From positions 1 through 64,000 of the forward strand of contig JALNYU010000015.1 of NCBI GenBank assembly GCA_023229645.1: a stretch of DNA of 64,000 nucleotides. The letters are read 5' to 3'. The notes below the pieces were generated by a model. The model saw only the letters and a program-made list of their open reading frames with translations, did no database searches and was not told the origin of the DNA. Source of the stretch: Nevskia sp. GTDB taxonomy: Bacteria; Pseudomonadota; Gammaproteobacteria; Nevskiales; Nevskiaceae. A program made the position numbers and the translations under genes. The first letter of the stretch is position 1, and every line of letters starts with the position of its first letter. This document shows, piece by piece, positions 37,393 through 45,577 of the stretch.

Positions 37393-37674
37393 TTACTGCT
37401 GCAACGGCGCGCTATCACGCATTTCCAGATACGCGAGCACGTGACCCACGGCTTCCCGCGATGACTGCAAACTCAACGAGCAGCCGCGTTGCGTGATTTC
37501 TGCGTCACGAGAAATCTGCCATCGCCACATAAAGCCCAGATCCTCGGCAAACGCGTGGAAACGCCCCGACTGATGAATCTCAACGCGTTCGAGTACCGCG
37601 AAAGCGTCGTCCGGCTCGTTATTAACCGCCAGTGCGTCTATGTTTGTTTGATCAAGGATTGCATTGATGTCCAT
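37393..37674 (-). CDS. mmoD: sMMO accessory protein D
   Basis: This 93-aa protein has the MmoD core FAEDLGFMWRWQISRD followed by GCSLSLQSSREAVGHVLAYLE. MmoD binds the hydroxylase and, in methanotrophs, takes part in the copper switch between soluble and particulate enzymes. The gene order between mmoZ and mmoC is the classical position. Length is close to Methylococcus MmoD (about 103 aa). Confidence 0.9.
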   Translation of the reverse strand: MDINAILDQTNIDALAVNNEPDDAFAVLERVEIHQSGRFHAFAEDLGFMWRWQISRDAEITQRGCSLSLQSSREAVGHVLAYLEMRDSAPLQQ

Positions 37675-37770
37675 CGTCTCCCCTCATTCAACGCAGTATT
37701 ATTGGAATAGATATCTCACCGATCTCATAAACGGCCCGAGCGTCTGCCCGGGCCGCCGCAATCGCCTACT

Positions 37771-38292
37771 TCAATGTGCCGCTTTTGAAACGCCCAGGTG
37801 CAAGACTTTGACGCCACGCTCTTTACGCAAGTCGGGCAGCGACGTCGCGTAATAGTTGGTATTACGCAATTCCATAAGCCTTGAGCCCATTTGCGTATCC
37901 GCAGTGAAGAAATAATTCACTGGCATAACGGGTGGCTTATAGAGTTGACGAAATTGAATCAAAATCTTTTCGGCGCTGTATTTATCAGTCGCCTTTTCCA
38001 TCTTCTGCGCCCAATGCTTCACCACCATTCCGGCTGCCTCGCCAGTGGTACAGAGATTTAGCAGGTCTTCATCAACAAACGCGTCACCTCTGAGCACCGC
38101 GAGCTTTTCTTCGATTTTGCTCTCAATCCAAAGGTAATCCAGATCGAGTGTGTGCTCGGTGCGCAGCGGCGTGGTGTGGGCTTTACGGAAGTCCTGAATG
38201 AATTGTGTCGCCGCTTTCACCGAGGTCACTTTTCCGAGCTTAGCCACCCATTCATCTCTGATTGGGTTATCGTGCACTTTGTAATTTGCCAT
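37771..38292 (-). CDS. mmoZ: sMMO hydroxylase gamma subunit
   Basis: This 173-aa gamma subunit of the (alpha-beta-gamma)2 hydroxylase has the segments FRKAHTTPLRTEHTLDLDYLWIE, KILIQFRQLYKPPVMPVNYFF and GSRLMELRNTNYYATSLPDLRK, which match MmoZ of Methylococcus closely. It has a structural role; no iron ligands. It lies 20 bases after mmoB. Confidence 0.94.
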   Translation of the reverse strand: MANYKVHDNPIRDEWVAKLGKVTSVKAATQFIQDFRKAHTTPLRTEHTLDLDYLWIESKIEEKLAVLRGDAFVDEDLLNLCTTGEAAGMVVKHWAQKMEKATDKYSAEKILIQFRQLYKPPVMPVNYFFTADTQMGSRLMELRNTNYYATSLPDLRKERGVKVLHLGVSKAAH

Positions 38293-38312
38293 CGTGATTT
38301 CTCCTCGTGTTC

Positions 38313-38729
38313 TTAAACGTTGGTGAGCTTGCGGTCCAAGCCCATCAGCTCGCTGGTAATGGTGAATTTCTCACCCAATGTGTATGCCCGACCGATTGTT
38401 GAGCTGACGTTCACGAGGAAGTCATAGATCGAATAACGCTTGCCGAGCATTTCAGCAGCTTCCTCGACATCGATTTCGATCTTGCCGTTGGCTTTAATCC
38501 ACCAGTAGCCGCTGCGATCTTCAACGACCATCGTCGGGTTTTCGGCCTTGCCATTTTTAAGCAGCATTTCCTCGACGACGGCGTCAATTTCGTCGCTCTT
38601 CATCAACACCAGGACGACCGTATTGGACTCTTTGCAGACCTGGTTCTCTTCAGCAAAAAATTCGTCGGCGAAATCCTTGCCGTTTTTCTGCATGATTCCG
38701 GCGTTATATTCGTTTGCGTTCGTTGTCAT
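38313..38729 (-). CDS. mmoB: sMMO regulatory/coupling protein B
   Basis: This 138-aa cofactorless effector protein docks on the hydroxylase and gates substrate, oxygen and electron access. The match to Methylococcus MmoB is very strong, including NAGIMQKNGKDFADEFFAEE, VVLVLMKSDEIDAVVEEM, SGYWWIKANGKIEID and the C-terminal FTITSELMGLDR. The N-terminal tail, whose integrity is needed for activity, is present. It lies 11 bases after mmoY. Confidence 0.96.
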   Translation of the reverse strand: MTTNANEYNAGIMQKNGKDFADEFFAEENQVCKESNTVVLVLMKSDEIDAVVEEMLLKNGKAENPTMVVEDRSGYWWIKANGKIEIDVEEAAEMLGKRYSIYDFLVNVSSTIGRAYTLGEKFTITSELMGLDRKLTNV

Positions 38730-38740
38730 CGCTTTGGTCC

Positions 38741-39916
38741 TTACTTCAAGTCTTTCGTGATGGTGGCGACGAGCGCTTCGGCGTCGACGGGGAAATCGAT
38801 CTTCTTCGCATAGTCTTCAACCCAGTCGTTGACAACACGACGGACAGCGTTGGTAACGCTAACTTTGTCGGTCACGCCAGGAATGGTGTCGATCTTCTTG
38901 TAGATCGCCATGAAGCCCGCCAGTGCCGCCACCGTTTTCTCCAACCACTTCGACGTCCACGCACGCAGATACTTGCGGTTGACGTCGGCGAATTCCGGGT
39001 CGTCGGCCAAGCAATGGAAATACAAATCGCTGATTGCCGCTTTCGTGGTTTGGAATGCCAGCTGAGCTTGGTTGGTGAAGAACGGCGTCAGGCTATCGCC
39101 GTGCTGCTGCGCCACGGCCTGGAAAAACTCCTGCCGAACGAATTGGCCAAATAGCGGGTCGTACACACCGTGCGCGCCCCATAAGATTTCATTCCAATCC
39201 TGGATGCCCTGCCAAAGCTCTTCAACCAGTTCACGCGCTGGGCGGTAGATCGGGTCCTGCAGCCAGACTTCTTTCGCCGCTTCGGTCGATTCGGCAAAGC
39301 TAGGCACCAGCTTGGCAATGAACACTCGTTCGAGTTGCACCATCTGGGCAACGTCGACTTTATCGAGCGCGGCGAACGTCGCCGTGCTGCGCACCGTGTC
39401 GGATAAACAATCACGAACGACCGACGAATGCGCGTTGAACAAGCCGTATTCGTTGAACAGCGTCGCGCCGTAATACTTGTTCAGTAACTCATCGCGCCAA
39501 TACGCTTCCATCGTCCGGATTGTGCCGGCGGCTGAATAGGCTTCGAGGAAGCGCGTGGTGTAGCCCCACTCTTCGGCCTTCGCTTTGACATACGGCATGT
39601 GCCAGCGCCGAGCGGGATCGCGATGACGATGCCAGTCAGTCGTCCGCAGTTCGGTAAATTCATTGCCCCACGACGGGCGGCCGCCGTGAAATTTCTGCGT
39701 CCAGTCGCCCCAGTCCAAACCGCCTGAAATCCAATCCGGCGTCGGCTGCGTGTAGCACGTGAGAATTTCGTATTCGCTCAACCGCTTCCAACGCGGCTTC
39801 ACGAAGTAATTCATACGCCGCTGGGTATCCAGCGGCTCGGCCGGGATTTCGGCCAAGATCCGGGCCGCGATGCCTGGGTCGGTGAGTCCGCGCTTCTTTT
39901 CTTCTACCAGTGCCAT
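38741..39916 (-). CDS. mmoY: sMMO hydroxylase beta subunit
   Basis: This 391-aa beta subunit contains RRMNYFVKPRWKRLSEYE, GGLDWGDWTQKFHGGRPSWGNE, LFNEYGLFNAHSSVVRD and YDPLFGQFVRQEFFQAVA, as in Methylococcus MmoY (about 389 aa). It is ferritin-like but lacks a di-iron site, as usual for beta subunits. I choose MALVEEKKRG (39916), which has GAGGAG upstream and matches the family N-terminus; the frame is open 21 codons further upstream. It lies 78 bases after mmoX. Confidence 0.95.
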   Translation of the reverse strand: MALVEEKKRGLTDPGIAARILAEIPAEPLDTQRRMNYFVKPRWKRLSEYEILTCYTQPTPDWISGGLDWGDWTQKFHGGRPSWGNEFTELRTTDWHRHRDPARRWHMPYVKAKAEEWGYTTRFLEAYSAAGTIRTMEAYWRDELLNKYYGATLFNEYGLFNAHSSVVRDCLSDTVRSTATFAALDKVDVAQMVQLERVFIAKLVPSFAESTEAAKEVWLQDPIYRPARELVEELWQGIQDWNEILWGAHGVYDPLFGQFVRQEFFQAVAQQHGDSLTPFFTNQAQLAFQTTKAAISDLYFHCLADDPEFADVNRKYLRAWTSKWLEKTVAALAGFMAIYKKIDTIPGVTDKVSVTNAVRRVVNDWVEDYAKKIDFPVDAEALVATITKDLK

Positions 39917-39994
39917 AGTGCTCTCCTCATCTTTTAGTGTGGCGTGGCTCCGGGCGGTACTCGCCGCGAAGCCACGCACGCGTACGCAAGTGCT

Positions 39995-41575
39995 TTAGAA
40001 CTTGTCGAGTGGATCTGCGAACTTGCAGTTCGCGCGCTTCAGATCGTCAACAGTCCAGAGCTTGTCGCCACGGACATGCGGCTGGGCGATCAGCGTTTTG
40101 CCGTCGGCGCGAACACCGTGACCTTCGACGATAACGTCAGAAAGCTCGCGCCCGGCGTACTGCTCGAACACGCTCTGGCACTCATAGCGCTCCGGCTCGG
40201 TGAGCCACATCCGCTCACCCCACTCGTCGCTGAACGAATGCTTCTGGCCGTTCAATTCATGCACGCGCAGCGAGCCAGAACATTTGGCCAGCGATGGGCA
40301 GAACGGCACTTGTGAGACGCGATCAATGTAGATGTCGTGGCCCTTGTCGATCATCCATTGCAGTGGGATGAAGCCGCTCGCGGGATCTTCGCAGCCCAGC
40401 GCTTTCCACTCTTCATAGATCTTGCCGTAGTGGTCGTACCAGCCCGGATAATTGGCTTCAAACCACGCCATATCTTCGGCATCTGGTAACGACAGGCGGA
40501 AGAAGCCCGTGGGCCACATGGCATAGGCCAGCAACGCCAGATCGTGATGCGCCCAATAGGCGTCTTGCTTGGCGTCGCGCAGGCTCGCTGGTGACTGCAC
40601 GCCGTACTTACCAAGACGGCCGATCCAGATACCGCCCCAATCTTCGTACACCCAACGATTCCACGTTTTAACCCACGGCTCCACTTTAAATTTAGAGCCG
40701 TACTCGAACAGCATGCCGAGCACCGGCGTAAAGTATTTCTGCTGCGTCCAGAACGCGTTATTGAGATCCGAGTTCATGTACTTTTGCGCGGCCGGATCGT
40801 TGGCGATCGAAACCACCGTCTGATAGCCATTCGCCATATGGCGCAGTTCATCGGTCTCAATCGACAAAAATACCGTTGGCGTCACTTCATCGCCGTTTGC
40901 AGCTGCCCACTCGGTGATCGCAACAATCAGCGGATTAGTGAAGCAGGCTTCACCGACCAGCTGCAGATTGATCGAACATTCCACGGCGTCGCCGGAGATA
41001 AAGCCATCCGCGAAGACCCGCTTCATACCTTTCCACAACGGGCCGATGGCACGGCTACGGCGGGCGTCGTTATGGCCGGCCGGGTCGTGGTAATGCTTGG
41101 CGAAGTAGTAGTTGACGAAGCCGCACTGATGGGTGTGGCGGATTTCGTCCAAGACCTGCGCTAAGTAGCCATTCTTCTGCTCCGCTGAGCTTGCCGAATC
41201 CCACAGCATCGCCGCCGCCGCAATGGCGTTGTACTCGCCGACTTCGAGGAAATTAGACGCAACTTTCATCGTCTCGCCCCAACGCGGGTGAACGCGATTA
41301 CCGGCGTTGAGACGTGTCATGCCATCGAGCAAGGTGCCGAACTGGCGTTCGTCCTTAACCGATTCCATACGCGCGTATTCTTTGGCGATAATCTTGAACT
41401 GCTCTTTAGTATCGTTGGCCATGTGATACTTGGTCGGATACTTTGTCCGATTATTCTTGAAATCCCAGTTGAAGCTTTGCATCCACTTATGAACTTCTTG
41501 CGGCCCGACGGTCGTCGGCGCCCGGTTTACGCTAAGCGCATCGGTTGCTGCCTTTGTTGCGGTGCTTAATGCCAT
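39995..41575 (-). CDS. mmoX: sMMO hydroxylase alpha subunit
   Basis: This 526-aa catalytic subunit can be numbered directly against Methylococcus MmoX. The di-iron ligands E114, E144, H147, E209, E243 and H246 are all present (GEYN, DEIRH, GEACFT, TDELRH), as is the gate residue T213. Pocket positions N116, C151, F282, K323 and Y324 carry the methane-enzyme residues; butane monooxygenase has G, T, L, Q and F there, as I recall from published mutagenesis. GAGGAG precedes the ATG. No good sigma-54 promoter is found in the 116 bases before it; the convincing one lies in front of the upstream secreted-protein gene. Confidence 0.97.
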   Translation of the reverse strand: MALSTATKAATDALSVNRAPTTVGPQEVHKWMQSFNWDFKNNRTKYPTKYHMANDTKEQFKIIAKEYARMESVKDERQFGTLLDGMTRLNAGNRVHPRWGETMKVASNFLEVGEYNAIAAAAMLWDSASSAEQKNGYLAQVLDEIRHTHQCGFVNYYFAKHYHDPAGHNDARRSRAIGPLWKGMKRVFADGFISGDAVECSINLQLVGEACFTNPLIVAITEWAAANGDEVTPTVFLSIETDELRHMANGYQTVVSIANDPAAQKYMNSDLNNAFWTQQKYFTPVLGMLFEYGSKFKVEPWVKTWNRWVYEDWGGIWIGRLGKYGVQSPASLRDAKQDAYWAHHDLALLAYAMWPTGFFRLSLPDAEDMAWFEANYPGWYDHYGKIYEEWKALGCEDPASGFIPLQWMIDKGHDIYIDRVSQVPFCPSLAKCSGSLRVHELNGQKHSFSDEWGERMWLTEPERYECQSVFEQYAGRELSDVIVEGHGVRADGKTLIAQPHVRGDKLWTVDDLKRANCKFADPLDKF

Positions 41576-41691
41576 TTCTGCCTCCTCACTTAGGCGATAG
41601 CGGTGATCGCTTTATCTCCGCTTCGCGTTATCGAACTGCTGCCTGAACGCCTCGGGTTTAGACTCCCCATGAGTTGTATGTTTTAAGACTA

Positions 41692-42114
41692 CTAACGACT
41701 GTCCGACGCGGTGCGCCGTGTCTCTATTACGAAGTCCTGGCCGCGGCCGGGCGTAATCTCGGCGCGGACAGCCGGCTGAAGAAAGACCTGAGCCTGTTGT
41801 TGGGCGTCGGGCCAAACCTTGCTTAGCGCGATCAGCGAGCCGGTGTCCGGCAGCGTGCTCAGCACTGATGTTGGAGGCTGCAGAAAGGCCAATGCTTGCT
41901 GCGTGGCGTCCGCGGGATCGTTTTTGTTATCGGATGTCGCAGCAGGCGACCGGCGGCTCGCCGTACCGGCTGGCGTATTCGGCTGTAGAAAACGTAGCGC
42001 TTGGTTGCGCACGTCAGTCGCGGCGTCAGCGTATCCATGCGGCGCAAACAGAAGCACACAAAGCACGCTCAAGGCGCTTATTACACCGGGAATAGTGAAA
42101 CGAATAATCATCAT
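41692..42114 (-). CDS. Small exported protein with three D-x3-QA-x2-FLQP repeats, first gene after the sMMO promoter
   Basis: I do not recognise this 140-aa protein. It has a Sec signal peptide (VISALSVLCVLLFAPHGYA, cleavage near residues 29-31). The mature part contains three spaced copies of D-[AV]-x2-Q-A-x2-F-L-Q-P: residues 34-45, 69-80 and 103-114, about 35 residues apart and separated by low-complexity Ser/Thr/Pro/Ala linkers. No cysteines in the mature part. The start at 42114 has a GAGGAGAGG box upstream; a second Met follows directly. It lies 93 bases downstream of a sigma-54 promoter and 116 bases upstream of mmoX, same strand, so it is probably the first gene of the sMMO transcript. 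Function unknown. Confidence 0.75.
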   Translation of the reverse strand: MMIIRFTIPGVISALSVLCVLLFAPHGYADAATDVRNQALRFLQPNTPAGTASRRSPAATSDNKNDPADATQQALAFLQPPTSVLSTLPDTGSLIALSKVWPDAQQQAQVFLQPAVRAEITPGRGQDFVIETRRTASDSR

Positions 42115-42206
42115 GTCTTGCCCTCTCCTCGCAGATAAAACGGCGTCGCAGTTCCGGTCTGACCTTTCCGTCTGGTCGCTCGTAAATCCGCGCTTAAGAG
42201 GTTTAA

Positions 42207-42222
42207 AGCATAGGCTATGCCA
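42207..42222 (-). promoter_or_regulatory. Sigma-54 (-24/-12) promoter of the sMMO operon
   Basis: Read on the minus strand the sequence is TGGCAT-AGCCT-ATGCT, against consensus TGGCAC-N5-TTGCW. GG and GC are separated by exactly 10 bases as required. Predicted start of transcription is near 42197, about 83 bases before the first gene. The presence of a sigma-54 activator gene in the operon supports it. Confidence 0.75.
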
Positions 42223-42240
42223 TATTATTATTTTAATTAA

Positions 42241-42253
42241 AATCAATAAATTA
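42241..42253. promoter_or_regulatory. IHF site upstream of the sMMO promoter
   Basis: AATCAATAAATTA matches WATCAA-N4-TTR at every position and lies about 50 bases upstream of the predicted start of transcription in a very AT-rich segment. IHF bending normally brings a distant activator to sigma-54 polymerase. Confidence 0.6.
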
Positions 42254-42282
42254 CATTATTTTTTTAGATTAATACTAGACGA

Positions 42283-42326
42283 CTGTAAAGAATTTTTACA
42301 GCTGCCTATACACCGACCCTATACAC
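42283..42326. promoter_or_regulatory. Candidate upstream activator sites for the MmoR-type regulator
   Basis: Two structures lie at about -86 to -130 from the predicted start. The first is an inverted repeat CTGTAAA-N5-TTTACAG (42283-42301). The second is a direct repeat of CCTATACAC (42305-42313 and 42318-42326) with a 13-base period. This is the usual distance for enhancer binding by sigma-54 activators. Which of the two is bound is not known. Confidence 0.45.
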
Positions 42327-42414
42327 TCTGAAAAGCACCTGACGCCCGCCTAAAAAACGCGCGTAAATGCAGCATCCGTTTGTTGTTGCAGTGATTGTTT
42401 GCAGCCCCACGTTG

Positions 42415-42507
42415 TTATTGATTCGGCCACAAAATAGTTGAACGAGGTGCTACGCAGCAATTTGAGATCGCACTTTTTCGAGACGGCGTGAGTGGCCGAA
42501 TTAATAA
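42415..42507 (+). repeat. MITE/REP-like element, diverged copy 3
   Basis: A 93-bp element with 16-base terminal inverted repeats (TTATTGATTCGGCCAC at the left, 15 of 16 matching at the right). The body keeps the family blocks TAGTTGAA, GCACTT and CGAGA in the same order as copy 1 but is otherwise diverged. It is separated from copy 2 by only 18 bases. Confidence 0.65.
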
Positions 42508-42525
42508 TAAAATCAAATTGCTTTG

Positions 42526-42620
42526 TTATTGATCCGGCCATTTCTCGCTTTCTCGGAAGTGCGGCATCCGGTTTGGCATTGCACTGTCTTTATTCAACTA
42601 CTTAATGGCCGGATCAATAA
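42526..42620 (-). repeat. MITE/REP-like 95-bp element, copy 2
   Basis: The terminal inverted repeats are perfect over 17 bases. The element is the reverse complement of copy 1 (2594..2688) with three differences in 95 positions, 40 kb away. It ends 20 bases past the stop of the universal stress protein gene and lies about 200 bases upstream of the sMMO activator-site region. Confidence 0.8.
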
Positions 42621-42639
42621 GAATGGAGGCGTTTGCACG

Positions 42640-43635
42640 TCAAGCCCACTCGGGCCGTGCGTCCTTCGGCTGTTCATGTGTAAACCGGCGACAGAGCGCA
42701 TCAACATCGACCTGTTGTCGCAGTGTTGCCAGGAAGTCGCGCGGCTTCACCACCAGCAGGTCGGAACGCAATTGCTGCAATAGGGCTTCAGCCGTGCTGC
42801 CGAGCAATAGCCGGTCCCAGCCGCTGCGATAAATATTGCCGACGACGGTGATGTCAGCCGAGAGATCATCCGCAAGCTTTGCGATGACCTCATGCGGGGT
42901 GCCAAAGATGCGGTGCCGACAGTCGTGCGGCACCCGGTGGCGCTCGGCGTAGCCGAGAAACGCATCTAAGTGTTGGGCGAGCAGAGCGTCGTGATGCCGT
43001 GCCGCTTGCGTGCCATTGTTCGGCACCAAAAACCACGGCGCTGCCGAGACCACATCGAGCCGGGCTTGGCAGTGCTCGGCCAAAGCCGAGGCCGCCTCGA
43101 TAATGCGATCATTCAGACCGCCGCGTAGCGCCGGTTCTTCGGCCAAAACATCCACCGCGGCCAATACCCGCGCTGGCTCAGGCGGCGACTGCGGAGCAAC
43201 CAGCATCAGCTCACACGGCAGGAGCCGAATCAGCTTCCAGTCCAACGGCGTAAATAACAAGCGCCGCAGCACTGACTCGCGCGCAACGTCTTTGATCACG
43301 CCGCTAGCGCCCAGTTGTATCGCCTTGGCTAAGATCGCCTCGTGCGGGATCGGCGCCCAGCAGACGTCGTAATCGATATGCAGCTGCGGTTGCGCCAGTT
43401 CCGCCACCAACGCGCACAGTTGCCGTTTGTAGTCATCGACGACTTTATGACAAGCCGCTTCAATTTCGGGTGGCCGCTGCGGCGCGTTATGGAGATCAAC
43501 GAGACCGTCGAACACAAACGCCGACACATGCAGGCGCGCACCGCTCCGGCGCGCTAAGGCCACGGCGCGGCGCAACGCGGCGCTAGACCCGAGTTCAGAA
43601 CCAACGATTGCGAGCAGCAATGGTTGCGCGATCAC
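42640..43635 (-). CDS. Tandem-domain universal stress protein
   Basis: This 331-aa protein has two UspA folds: residues 1-150 (LLLAIVGSELGSSAALRRAVALARR, then GASGVIKDVARESVLRRLL) and about 155-310 (RVLAAVDVLAEEP, ending SADITVVGNIYRSGWDRLLLGSTAEALLQQLRSDLLVVKP). The second domain keeps the G-x9-G-S-x-A nucleotide-type loop. Similar UspE-like proteins are commonly induced by low oxygen. The GTG start at 43635 is chosen because GGAGG lies at ideal spacing; no ATG is better placed. It shares a 335-base divergent promoter region, with an FNR-type box, with the oleate hydratase gene. Confidence 0.87.
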   Translation of the reverse strand: MIAQPLLLAIVGSELGSSAALRRAVALARRSGARLHVSAFVFDGLVDLHNAPQRPPEIEAACHKVVDDYKRQLCALVAELAQPQLHIDYDVCWAPIPHEAILAKAIQLGASGVIKDVARESVLRRLLFTPLDWKLIRLLPCELMLVAPQSPPEPARVLAAVDVLAEEPALRGGLNDRIIEAASALAEHCQARLDVVSAAPWFLVPNNGTQAARHHDALLAQHLDAFLGYAERHRVPHDCRHRIFGTPHEVIAKLADDLSADITVVGNIYRSGWDRLLLGSTAEALLQQLRSDLLVVKPRDFLATLRQQVDVDALCRRFTHEQPKDARPEWA

Positions 43636-43970
43636 CGTAATCCTCCAGCCGCCCGTGTGACCGCGGCGCAAAGCCGCCAAATGCGCGGCTGGTTGCTTCT
43701 AATCATCGTCGGCAGGGACGGCATGCACCCTCCACAGCAAGTGCCGCAACGCCCGGCACCCGCGCGCTCGGCGGTGCGGCGCCGCACCGACAACCGGCGC
43801 CATTGCTCGACATCCTGCGCCTAGTTTCAAATTGCCGCCACTGATCCAGATCAGCGCCGCAACGGCACCGTCAACACAGACTTATAAACCCTCCGGTGCA
43901 TCGCCAATCGTCATTGCCGCTGATGCGCCGCTCCGAATACCGCGCAATATCCATTTCAATTCGAGGCGTT
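43636..43970. other. Divergent promoter region, stress protein / oleate hydratase
   Basis: 335 bases without a gene. Contains the FNR-type site at 43841-43854 and otherwise GC-rich sequence with no strong stem-loops. Confidence 0.5.
43841..43854. promoter_or_regulatory. FNR/Anr-type operator A
   Basis: CTGAT-CCAG-ATCAG is a perfect inverted repeat and matches TTGAT-N4-ATCAA except at the outer base of each half. It lies about 117 bases upstream of the oleate hydratase start and 206 bases from the divergent stress-protein start. The same 14 bases recur at 46929. Confidence 0.6.
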
Positions 43971-45548
43971 ATGAATACATCTACAAATGCAAAGGCTTAT
44001 CTTATCGGCGGTGGCATCGGCAATTTGGCCGCTGCGGCATTCCTAATTCGCGACGGATCCTGGTCCGGCGATCGGATCTCGATCTTGGAGGCCAGCCCTT
44101 TGCTGGGCGGCAGCTTAGATGGCGCTGGCGCGCCGGTTAGCGGGTATTCGTTGCGCGGCGGTCGCATGCTGACAACCGATAACTACGAATGCATGTGGGA
44201 TTTGTATAAATCCATTCCCTCGCTCGGCGATCCGAATCTATCGGTGTACGACGAGACGGTAGCGTTCAATGAAAAATATCGCTCACATTCGATGGCGCGC
44301 TTGGTCGATAAGCGCCGCGCGAATTTACCGGTGAGTTCGATGGGCTTTTCGATGCAAGACCGCATCGAGCTCCTGAAGCTCAGCAGCGCCGACGAAGATG
44401 CACTCGGCGCCAGTTGCATCACCGAACATTTCTCGCCGCATTTTTTTGAAACCGAGTTTTGGTACATGTGGGCGACGACGTTCGCATTCCAACCTTGGCA
44501 TAGCGCAATTGAGTTCAAGCGCTATCTGCATCGCTTCATGCTGGAATTTTCCCGGATCGAGACGTTGGCGGGGGTAAAACGGACGATCTACAACCAGTAC
44601 GACTCGCTCGTGCTGCCGCTACAGACTTGGCTCGCCGCACAGGGCGTTAATTTCATCATGGACTGCACGGTCACCGCACTGACGCACTCCAACGACGATA
44701 ACGCATTTACGATTACCGGCATCCACTGCCAACGTAGCGGCCACGCCGAAACATTGACCGTTAGCAGTGACGAACTCGTTTTCTTGCAGAACGGCTCGAT
44801 GACCGATGCCTCCAGCCTCGGCTCAATGACCAGCGCGCCGCCTAAATTAAGCAAGGCCGATAGCTGCGGCTGGCGACTATGGGAACAATTGGCACAAGGG
44901 CGGCCGCAGTTCGGCAATCCGGCGGCATTTAACAGCTGCATCGCGCAGTCGTATTGGCACTCGTACACGGTGACCCTGCAAGACCCAGCCTTCTTTACCC
45001 AAATGCAGAAGTTCAGCGGCAACGAGGCCGGCACCGGCGGGTTGGTGACGTTCAAAGATTCCAATTGGTTGATGTCAATCGTGCTTGCGCACCAACCCCA
45101 TTTCCTTAATCAACCGGCCGGGGTGCAGGTCTTTTGGGGTTATGCGTTGTACCCAGACCGCATTGGTAATTTCGTAGCTAAGCCAATGGCCGACTGCACC
45201 GGCGCCGAAATTCTGCAGGAGCTTTGCGGCCATCTGCGCTTCGATCCAGAAACGGTGGCGAGCGGCAACTGCATTCCCTGCCGCATGCCGTACATCACCA
45301 GCATGTTCATGCCGCGCCTGCGCAGTGACCGGCCGCTACCGGTGCCGGCGGGTTCGAAGAACTTGGCCTTCATCAGCCAATTCGTCGAAATTGCGGATGA
45401 CGTGGTCTTTACCGTTGAGTATTCAGTGCGCGCGGCGCAAACCGCAGTCTATGCGTTGCTGGGTCTCGACCGCACGGTGCCGCCGGTTACCGCGCACGAC
45501 AAATCCTTGCACACCCAGTTTGAGGCGCTGCTGAAGGCATTTAAGTAG
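43971..45548 (+). CDS. Oleate hydratase (MCRA family, FAD-dependent)
   Basis: This 525-aa enzyme is predicted to add water to cis-9 double bonds of unsaturated fatty acids, giving 10-hydroxy fatty acids. The FAD motif IGGGIGNLAAAAFLI near the N-terminus, EASPLLGGSLDGAG, the RGGRMLTTDNYECMWDL segment and WATTFAFQPWHSAIEFKRY are highly typical of the myosin-cross-reactive-antigen family. The start MNTSTNAK (43971) has GAGG upstream; a longer frame from 43896 lacks family similarity. Function may be detoxification or membrane-lipid modification. Confidence 0.92.
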   Translation: MNTSTNAKAYLIGGGIGNLAAAAFLIRDGSWSGDRISILEASPLLGGSLDGAGAPVSGYSLRGGRMLTTDNYECMWDLYKSIPSLGDPNLSVYDETVAFNEKYRSHSMARLVDKRRANLPVSSMGFSMQDRIELLKLSSADEDALGASCITEHFSPHFFETEFWYMWATTFAFQPWHSAIEFKRYLHRFMLEFSRIETLAGVKRTIYNQYDSLVLPLQTWLAAQGVNFIMDCTVTALTHSNDDNAFTITGIHCQRSGHAETLTVSSDELVFLQNGSMTDASSLGSMTSAPPKLSKADSCGWRLWEQLAQGRPQFGNPAAFNSCIAQSYWHSYTVTLQDPAFFTQMQKFSGNEAGTGGLVTFKDSNWLMSIVLAHQPHFLNQPAGVQVFWGYALYPDRIGNFVAKPMADCTGAEILQELCGHLRFDPETVASGNCIPCRMPYITSMFMPRLRSDRPLPVPAGSKNLAFISQFVEIADDVVFTVEYSVRAAQTAVYALLGLDRTVPPVTAHDKSLHTQFEALLKAFK

Positions 45549-45577
45549 ACACCTGCACGTGCACGTCACTCAGCGCA

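Noticed and set aside
41576..41691. Weak GG-N10-GC pair directly before mmoX that could be a sigma-54 promoter.
   Set aside because: AGGCGT and CAGCA match the consensus poorly compared with the element at 42207.
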